Program-made: the position numbers and the translations under genes | DNA from: Labilithrix sp. | GTDB lineage: Bacteria > Myxococcota > Polyangia > Polyangiales > Polyangiaceae | Assembly (NCBI GenBank): GCA_028287035.1 | Contig: JAQBQL010000244.1 | Coordinates: 1-12,064 of the forward strand | Direction of reading: 5' to 3' | Length of the DNA: 12,064 nucleotides | Shown: in pieces, positions 7,227 through 12,064 of the stretch | How positions within the stretch are numbered: position 1 is the stretch's first letter | How the letters are laid out: each line of letters starts with the position of its first letter | The notes under the pieces: model-generated | The model's database searches: none | Seen by the model: the letters and a program-made list of their open reading frames with translations, nothing else | Told to the model about the DNA's origin: nothing

Positions 7227-7961
7227 TCAGGGGAGGGTCGTCGGGCAGATCGTCTCGGCGGCCGTGCCCTTCTTGCAGAACAGCTGGAGGGCGACGGCGC
7301 CCGTCCCCTGGAAGTAGTCGACCGCGATGGCGTGCGTGCCCACGACGAGGTGGACCGGGCCGCTCTTCTCGGCCGCGTTGTGCGCGCCGTCGTTGTCGAT
7401 GATGGGGGTGCCGTCGATGGTGAGGATCGAGCCGTCGTCCGAGAGGAGCCGGAACGTCCAGTCCGACTCCGTCGAGACGACGAGCGGCGCCTCCCAGCGG
7501 AGGGCGAAGTTCTCGTTGCGGCTCGGGTCGATGCCCGGGAAGCCGCCGGTCATTGCGCGGTTCGAGACGTTGAGCTCGTGCGCGAAGAGGATGCCGTTCG
7601 GCGTCACTCCGGCGAGCGTGGGGAGCCGCGTGGTGCCCGCGTTGATGTTGTAGAAGCTGCCCTTCCAGCCGGCCGGATCGATCGTGCCCGTGCCGAACGT
7701 GTTCGTGCCCGCGAGGGTGGGGACGCCGACGTTCGGCGTCGGGATCACGGGGGTCACCGGGGTCACCGGGGTCGACGGCGTGCGGCGACCGATGGTGCGG
7801 ACGCCCGGCGTCGGGGCCGGGGCGGGGGTCCCGGGGACCGCGGTCGCCGGAGGCGCCGAGGCCACGGGGCGCTTCGTGCCGACGCTGAAGCTGCATGCGA
7901 CCGAGCTCACGGCCAGGGTCGCGCCAAGGAGACAGAGGACCGGGTAGCTGGGCTTACGCAT
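7227..7961 (-). CDS. PA14-domain lipoprotein
   Basis: This 244-residue protein starts with an ATG at 7961 (an in-frame TTG at 8000 would only add a polar extension). MRKPSYP plus a hydrophobic stretch ends at SVAC, giving a probable lipoprotein cysteine at C23; Ser at -3 makes the lipobox imperfect. A Pro/Thr linker (about 34-78) includes a repeated Thr-Pro-Val unit. Residues from about 95 to 230 form a PA14 domain: LLSDDGSILTIDG (172-184), IIDNDGAHN (187-195), SGPVHLVVGTHAIAVDYFQG (200-219). PA14 is a beta-barrel often binding carbohydrate with Ca2+ via its Asp residues. C229 and C239 near the end could form a disulfide. It is the last gene of the - strand run. A surface or periplasmic glycan-binding role is inferred; no catalytic domain is attached. 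Confidence 0.83.
   Translation of the reverse strand: MRKPSYPVLCLLGATLAVSSVACSFSVGTKRPVASAPPATAVPGTPAPAPTPGVRTIGRRTPSTPVTPVTPVIPTPNVGVPTLAGTNTFGTGTIDPAGWKGSFYNINAGTTRLPTLAGVTPNGILFAHELNVSNRAMTGGFPGIDPSRNENFALRWEAPLVVSTESDWTFRLLSDDGSILTIDGTPIIDNDGAHNAAEKSGPVHLVVGTHAIAVDYFQGTGAVALQLFCKKGTAAETICPTTLP
7743..7778. repeat. 9-bp tandem repeat encoding Thr-Pro-Val units
   Basis: Four nine-base units follow each other: two perfect copies of GGTCACCGG (7752-7769), flanked by one degenerate copy on each side (GATCACGGG and GGTCGACGG). On the - strand they encode the Thr-Pro-Val linker of the PA14 lipoprotein. Length is a multiple of three, so gain or loss of a unit would keep the frame and change only linker length. 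Confidence 0.7.
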
Positions 7962-7973
7962 GGGTTTGCCCTG

Positions 7974-8004
7974 TTTAGACGGGGACCCGGCGCGCGGCAA
8001 TCAA
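7974..8004 (-). promoter_or_regulatory. Possible sigma-70-like promoter for the PA14 lipoprotein gene
   Basis: In the 66-base gap upstream of the PA14 lipoprotein, the - strand reads TTGATT (7999-8004) and TCTAAA (7974-7979), each matching four of six bases of the -35 and -10 consensus. The 19-base spacer is longer than ideal. This is one of the few AT-richer patches in the region, which is the main reason to note it. Confidence 0.25.
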
Positions 8005-8010
8005 AGCGGG

Positions 8011-8024
8011 GGCGCCGGAGCGCC
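8011..8024 (-). terminator. Weak hairpin after the duplicated-domain lipoprotein gene
   Basis: On the - strand GGCGC-TCCG-GCGCC forms a five-pair stem with a four-base loop three bases after the TGA at 8028-8030. The bases that follow (CCCGCTTTGATT) contain only a short T run, so it is a poor intrinsic terminator and may only slow or stabilise the transcript. Confidence 0.25.
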
Positions 8025-8027
8025 GAT

Positions 8028-8717
8028 TCAGTCGAAATCCTCGATCTTCCAGAGGCCGCGTTCGCGCACGAGCTGCATGGTGCCTGCCCCGTACGCCATC
8101 GTCGCGCGATCGCCGGTCTCCTCGATGGACGCACTCGGGAGGGCCTGCCGCAGCGAGGAGACGACCTGCTCGATCTCGTCCTTGTCGTGGCCCTCCCACG
8201 CGGTCTTCAGCTTCGCGGGATCGAGGCCCTCCTTGTGCGCGTCGGGCACGAACTTGAGGACGACATCGTAGCGCTTCCGCTCGACCGCCCGGACGAAGCC
8301 CTGGATGGCGTGGCGCGGAGAGTCCTGCGCGTAGAGGTCGATGGCGGTCGCCTCGACCTTCCAGGCGCCGTTCTCGAGCACGAGCTGGAGCTCCTGCCCG
8401 GTGCCGCTCGTGACGGTGGCGGTGACGACGGGCGTGGACGCCGGCCGCGCGAGGGCCTTCGCGATGTCCTTCACCTCGTCGGGGTTGTCCTTCACCATCC
8501 GGCGGAAGGCCTCGAGCGAGATGCCGCGACGCGCCTCGTCGCTCAGCATGCGGTAGGCGTCCTCGGCGCGCCCCTCCTCGAGGGCGTGCGAGTAGCCGCG
8601 GAGCACCGACTGCGGGTCCTCGGCGTGGCTCGCGCATCCGGCGCTCATCCCGACCGCGAGCGACACGGCGAGCCCCGTGAAGAGTGCGCGCCCGAGCGAG
8701 AGAACGAGTCCCGGCAT
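8028..8717 (-). CDS. Lipoprotein with two tandem copies of an NTF2-like (DUF4878-type) domain
   Basis: This 229-residue protein starts at the ATG at 8717. A GTG at 8741, which overlaps the upstream stop as GTGA, is an equally plausible start and would add eight residues. A hydrophobic N-terminus ends at SAGC, giving a probable lipid-anchored Cys28. The mature part shows an internal duplication. Copy one (about 34-127) runs DPQSVLRGYSHALEEGRAEDAYRML to LVLENGAWKVEATAID. Copy two (about 133-229) runs SPRHAIQGFVRAVERKRYDVVLKFV to LVRERGLWKIEDFD. Each copy is helices followed by strands and a closing G-x-W-K-[VI]-E motif, as in NTF2-like DUF4878 or Lumazine-binding-like lipoproteins. No catalytic residues are evident. 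It lies 20 bases after the metalloprotease-like membrane gene and is probably its operon partner in the envelope. Function unknown. Confidence 0.8.
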   Translation of the reverse strand: MPGLVLSLGRALFTGLAVSLAVGMSAGCASHAEDPQSVLRGYSHALEEGRAEDAYRMLSDEARRGISLEAFRRMVKDNPDEVKDIAKALARPASTPVVTATVTSGTGQELQLVLENGAWKVEATAIDLYAQDSPRHAIQGFVRAVERKRYDVVLKFVPDAHKEGLDPAKLKTAWEGHDKDEIEQVVSSLRQALPSASIEETGDRATMAYGAGTMQLVRERGLWKIEDFD

Positions 8718-8737
8718 CGGCACGAGAAGTAGCACGG

Positions 8738-11095
8738 TCACCGCGCCGAGCAACGCGCGATGAGGGACACCGTGGCCTCGCGGCGGCCGCCCGCGGCGCC
8801 GACGAACGGGTCGCCGGGGCCGTCGAGGCGCGCCTTCAGTCGCGTCAGCGCGGGCTGGTCGTTCGTGGCGCAGGCCGCGACCACGCGCTGGCGCAACGTC
8901 TCGCGGGCGATGCGCGGGGTCGGCAGGTCGCGGCCGAGCGCGTCGTCGAGCGCCGCCGCTCCGCGCTCGTAGAAGCCGCGGTTCACGAGGTTTCTCCCGA
9001 CGAGGTAAGCTGACAGGCCCGAGCCGTCCTTGGGCGCCCACCCGCCGAGCTCGACCCCGCCCAGGAAGACGTCCGGTCCGTGCGTCTCGTCGCCGAGCAG
9101 CAGCGCCCGCACCGCCGGTCTCGCGTCGGGGTCTCCGGCGCCGAGCGCCTTCACCTCGAGGGTGCGCGCGACGTCCTCGTCGACGGTGCGCTTCGCGAGC
9201 GCCTCGTAGCGGGCCCGGGCCCCGTCGAAATCGCCGTCCACGAGCAGTGCGTCGCCGAGCGCCTCCTCGGCCCGGTCCCGGAAGATGCGCGGTACCGAAG
9301 CGTCGTCGGCATTCGCGAGGGCGGCGAGCGCGGCCCGTCCCACCTCGCGGTCGCCGTGACGGCGCTGCACGCCGGCGAGCTCCTTCTGGGAGGCGAAGTC
9401 GTGCGCGTCCTTGGCAATCGCCTTTCGATACAGCTTGATCGCCTCGTCGTACCGCTGGGAGTCGCGGCACACGTCCGCCTCGTGGCGGAGCGCATCGACG
9501 AGGTGCGGGCACTTCCGCCCGAAGATGCCCGGCCGCGCGAACTTCGCCTTCGCGAAGCTCGAAGCCTCGGCGGGCAGCGCGGCCTTGCGGAGGACCTCGC
9601 GGAACTGGCGGTCGAGCGACGGCCAGTCCGCTCGCGTGAGCGCGGGAAGGTCGCCGCCGCCGAACCAGCTGCGCACGACGTCCATCCCGTAGGTGTCGCC
9701 GACCCAGCCGACGAATGCCCCGGCGAGCGTGTAGCTCTTCGCCGACGAGTCCCCGAGGAACCCGAGCGAGAACACGTGCTGCATCGGCGGCAAGATCCCG
9801 ATCTCCAGCATCGCGCGCGCCCACTGCGCGTCGGTGAGGTCCTCGTCGTCGGGTGACGCTGCCACCGCGATTCCTTCGATGAGCCCGGGGTTCGGGATCA
9901 GGCCTCCGAGCTCCCCGGCAATGCGGAAAGGCCCACGGCCGAAGCTTCCCGCGACCACGTGCGCGAGCTCGTGCCCGAGCACCGGGTGCGGATAGCCGCC
10001 GAGCTGCAGGTACACCTCCTCGCGCCACGGCTTCGCGATGTACGTGCCGGCCGCGCCCATCTGCCGCTTCTTGTCCTCGGCGTCGCGAAAGAAGAAGGCG
10101 CGGACGCGCGCCGGCCCACGGGCTCCCAGGCGGCGCTCCACGAACGCGAGCTCCTCCTCGCAGTCCTTCAGGAGCAGGTTTGCTTCCTGCTCGCGCGTGG
10201 TCGACGGGTACACGACGTCGCAGCGGGGGCCGTGCTTCTCGGCCCCGAGGCTCTTCGTGATCGAGGCGACGGTGCTGAAGTGTCCGAGCGAGGCGCCGAG
10301 CACGACGAGCGTGGTGCTCACCAGCGTGGCCGCGAGCGCGAGGCCGGCGCGCGCGCGTGAACGCGGCGAGCGGAGATCGAGCACGAGGCCGAAGGGACGC
10401 GCGGCGTTCCGCTCGAGCACCGAAGCCCCGAGGGCGAGCGCCGCCAGGGTCACGAGCGAGCCTAGTCGGTAGGTGAGCATCGGCGTCCCGGCGTCGATGA
10501 CCGTGTCGTAGAGCGTGCCGCTGAAGTAACCGACGAACGGGTCGTACGCGAAGATCATCGGCGACGTCACGAAGCGCCCGACGCTGATCGCCGCGCAGAC
10601 GATCGGCCCCGCCAGCGCGAGCACCACCGCGAGCGCCGCACGGCGTCGTGGCTTCACCACGCGACCGCGACGCACCAGCGCCGCCACCGTCTCGCCCACC
10701 ACCGCGCCCCACGCGCCGCCCATCACGCAGCCCGCGCCCGCGGTGAGCGCGAAGTAGAGGAGCGCTCCCCAGAGCTCGCAGATCCCCACCCGCAGCGCAT
10801 GCAGCAGCGCCACGAACAGCGACAACGCCGCGAGAGCGAGCCCGAGCAGGACGCCGCGCGCCACCGTCGCAAGCGGCGAGCGCGCGCTCGAATCCGCGTG
10901 GCGCGCCGCATCGAGCGCGATCGCGATCGCCGTCGCGCTCGGAACGAGCAGCCCCGTCGCCAGCGATTGCTCGTAACCGGGGCCGTCGAAGAGCGGCAGG
11001 AAGCCGATCGCGCCGAGCGCGACGAACACGAACAGCGCCGCTCGCGCGTACGGTATCGAGAGTATCGAACGCCAGCGAGCCATCATCGGCGGCAT
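8738..11095 (-). CDS. Multi-pass membrane protein with HExxH metalloprotease (peptidase MA-like) domain and TPR-like C-terminus
   Basis: From the ATG at 11095 this protein has 785 residues. The frame is open to 11206 but that extension is Arg-rich and overlaps lon; ATGs at 11086 and 11083 are also possible. Hydrophobic segments lie at about 14-35, 45-62, 80-102, 109-134, 152-174, 210-227 and 250-270. A soluble domain then carries HELAH at 375-379 (bases 9959-9973), with E407 in NPGLIEGIAVA as the likely third zinc ligand, the gluzincin pattern of peptidase MA-like proteins. From about 530 to 650 there are helical pairs resembling TPR (RYDEAIKLYRKAIAKDAHDF), a protein-interaction scaffold. The metalloprotease site probably faces the periplasm, but the topology is not certain. 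It sits between lon and a lipoprotein gene. An envelope protease or envelope-assembly role is inferred; the substrate is unknown. Confidence 0.8.
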   Translation of the reverse strand: MPPMMARWRSILSIPYARAALFVFVALGAIGFLPLFDGPGYEQSLATGLLVPSATAIAIALDAARHADSSARSPLATVARGVLLGLALAALSLFVALLHALRVGICELWGALLYFALTAGAGCVMGGAWGAVVGETVAALVRRGRVVKPRRRAALAVVLALAGPIVCAAISVGRFVTSPMIFAYDPFVGYFSGTLYDTVIDAGTPMLTYRLGSLVTLAALALGASVLERNAARPFGLVLDLRSPRSRARAGLALAATLVSTTLVVLGASLGHFSTVASITKSLGAEKHGPRCDVVYPSTTREQEANLLLKDCEEELAFVERRLGARGPARVRAFFFRDAEDKKRQMGAAGTYIAKPWREEVYLQLGGYPHPVLGHELAHVVAGSFGRGPFRIAGELGGLIPNPGLIEGIAVAASPDDEDLTDAQWARAMLEIGILPPMQHVFSLGFLGDSSAKSYTLAGAFVGWVGDTYGMDVVRSWFGGGDLPALTRADWPSLDRQFREVLRKAALPAEASSFAKAKFARPGIFGRKCPHLVDALRHEADVCRDSQRYDEAIKLYRKAIAKDAHDFASQKELAGVQRRHGDREVGRAALAALANADDASVPRIFRDRAEEALGDALLVDGDFDGARARYEALAKRTVDEDVARTLEVKALGAGDPDARPAVRALLLGDETHGPDVFLGGVELGGWAPKDGSGLSAYLVGRNLVNRGFYERGAAALDDALGRDLPTPRIARETLRQRVVAACATNDQPALTRLKARLDGPGDPFVGAAGGRREATVSLIARCSAR

Positions 11096-11125
11096 GCAGG
11101 CAGGCGAACCAGGCGAGAGAGCCCG

Positions 11126-11140
11126 AGGCCGCCGCGGCCT
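11126..11140 (-). terminator. GC hairpin at the end of lon
   Basis: AGGCCG-CGG-CGGCCT on the - strand is a six-pair GC stem with a three-base loop overlapping the lon stop codon. No T run follows, so if it acts at all it is not a classical intrinsic terminator. The rest of the 43-base gap before the membrane metalloprotease gene shows no promoter I can support. Confidence 0.25.
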
Positions 11141-12064
11141 AGAGCGTCGGCTCGCTCGGCAGCGTCGGCGGCGTCTCTTGCGACGTCGGCGGCCCGTCCG
11201 GCGCATTAGGGTCGAGCGGCTCGAGCACGATCGGAAGCACCTCGGAGATGTGCTTGATCAGATTGATCTTGAGCTCCGCGAGAATGTCCTTCGGGACGTC
11301 CTCGAGGTCCTTGGCGTTGCGGAACGGCATCAGGATCTCCTTGATGCCCGCACGATGCGCCGCGAGGAGCTTCTCCTTGATGCCGCCGACCGGCAGCACG
11401 GCGCCGCGCAACGAGATCTCGCCGGTCATCGCGACCTCTTTGCGAACGGCCGCGCCCAGCAGCAGCGATGCCACCGCCGTGAACATCGTCACGCCCGCCG
11501 ACGGTCCGTCCTTCGGCGTGCCGCCCTTCGGAACGTGGAGGTGGAGGGCGATGCTCGTCAGGCATTCGGGCTCGAGCCCGAGCTGCGCCGCATGGCTGCG
11601 CACGAACGACATCGCGGCCGCCGCCGACTCCTGCATGACGCTCTTCAGGTTGCCGGTGACGAGGATCTCGCCCTTGCCCGGCATCTTCGTCGCTTCGATG
11701 AACAGGATGTCGCCGCCCGACGGCGTCCACGCGAGGCCCGTCGCCACGCCCGGCGAGCTGGTGCGCTCCGCGAGATCCGGCGTGTACTTCGGCGGTCCGA
11801 GGACGATCTCCGCGAACTCGGCGGTGCACTGGAGGTGCACGTCCTCGCCCTCGGCGATGCGCATGGCGACGTGCCGGCACACGGAGCCGATCTGGCGCTC
11901 GAGCCCGCGAACGCCGGCCTCACGCGTGTAGCTCTCGAGGATCTTCTGGATGCCGCTGTCCTCGAACTGGAGGCGCTCGTCCGTGAGGCCGTGCGAGGAG
12001 AGCTGCTTCGGGACGAGGAACTCCTTCGCGATCATCTTCTTCTCGGCGCGCGTGTAGCCGGGCA
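11139..12064 (-). CDS. lon: Lon protease, C-terminal part (5' end outside window)
   Basis: The reading frame runs out of the window upstream, where it reads PGYTRAEKK before an internal ATG at 12035, so only about the last 308 codons are present. Numbered from that Met, residues 1-75 are the end of the AAA+ module: FLVPKQL, then TREAGVRGLERQIG (37-50), the small-domain sensor-2 region. Residues about 97-275 are the proteolytic domain. PKDGPSAG (174-181) holds the catalytic Ser179, and GGIKEKLLAA (217-226) holds the catalytic Lys220 of the Ser-Lys dyad. Lon is a cytoplasmic ATP-dependent hexameric protease that degrades damaged and regulatory proteins. The enzyme ends in a Pro- and acid-rich tail (about 272-298) beyond the domain. 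Gene identity is confident; the N-terminal LON domain and Walker motifs cannot be checked here. Confidence 0.95.
   Translation of the reverse strand, partial: PGYTRAEKKMIAKEFLVPKQLSSHGLTDERLQFEDSGIQKILESYTREAGVRGLERQIGSVCRHVAMRIAEGEDVHLQCTAEFAEIVLGPPKYTPDLAERTSSPGVATGLAWTPSGGDILFIEATKMPGKGEILVTGNLKSVMQESAAAAMSFVRSHAAQLGLEPECLTSIALHLHVPKGGTPKDGPSAGVTMFTAVASLLLGAAVRKEVAMTGEISLRGAVLPVGGIKEKLLAAHRAGIKEILMPFRNAKDLEDVPKDILAELKINLIKHISEVLPIVLEPLDPNAPDGPPTSQETPPTLPSEPTL

Noticed and set aside
7095..8732. Long + strand open frame (545 codons) opposite the two lipoprotein genes
   Set aside because: Composition is biased to Arg, Asp, Glu and Val with no recognisable domain; the - strand genes have signal peptides and recognisable domains.
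8742..10712. Upstream extension of the duplicated-domain lipoprotein frame to 10712
   Set aside because: It is an Arg/Gly/Ala-rich shadow of the membrane metalloprotease gene and would bury the lipoprotein signal peptide.
1..12064. Defence island, prophage, CRISPR array or mobile element
   Set aside because: No spaced direct repeats, integrase, transposase or phage gene was seen, and GC content and coding density are even throughout.

Overview
The window is about 12 kb of very GC-rich (roughly 70%), densely coded bacterial DNA. Lipoprotein-type signal peptides, a TsaB protein, a RavA/MoxR-type ATPase and a Lon protease with the usual Ser-Lys dyad point to a free-living, probably Gram-negative bacterium. 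The style (gap-free coding, PA14 lipoprotein, HExxH-TPR membrane protein, duplicated-domain lipoprotein) resembles deltaproteobacterial, myxobacterial or Binatota-like soil lineages, but I cannot fix the taxon from the sequence. I see no tRNA, rRNA, CRISPR array, insertion sequence or prophage gene.

The left part (1-7207) is read on the + strand and looks like one tightly packed transcription unit. A 5'-truncated MscS-like channel protein overlaps a CPA2-type cation:proton antiporter by a GTGA junction. That gene overlaps a second CPA2 antiporter by ATGA; both junctions carry a GGAGG ribosome binding site. A MoxR/RavA-type AAA+ ATPase follows after 23 bp, then tsaB after 13 bp, a nucleotidyltransferase overlapping tsaB by GTGA, and a small VOC-fold (glyoxalase-like) protein.

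The right part (7227-12064) is read on the - strand and converges on the first with only 19 bp between the stops. In transcription order it holds the C-terminal third of a Lon protease (cut by the window end), a multi-pass membrane protein with an extracytoplasmic HELAH metalloprotease domain and TPR-like helices, a lipoprotein built from two copies of one domain, and a lipoprotein with a PA14 domain.

The most notable observation is the antiporter pair. At the same aligned position the first protein has the Asp-Asp pair typical of electrogenic CPA antiporters, while the second has Ser-Asp. With the MscS-like protein coupled upstream, this suggests an ion or osmotic homeostasis module made of a channel-like protein and two complementary or heterodimerising exchangers. 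The right half looks like cell-envelope maintenance and proteolysis. All functional statements rest on motif reading by eye; no database search was possible.
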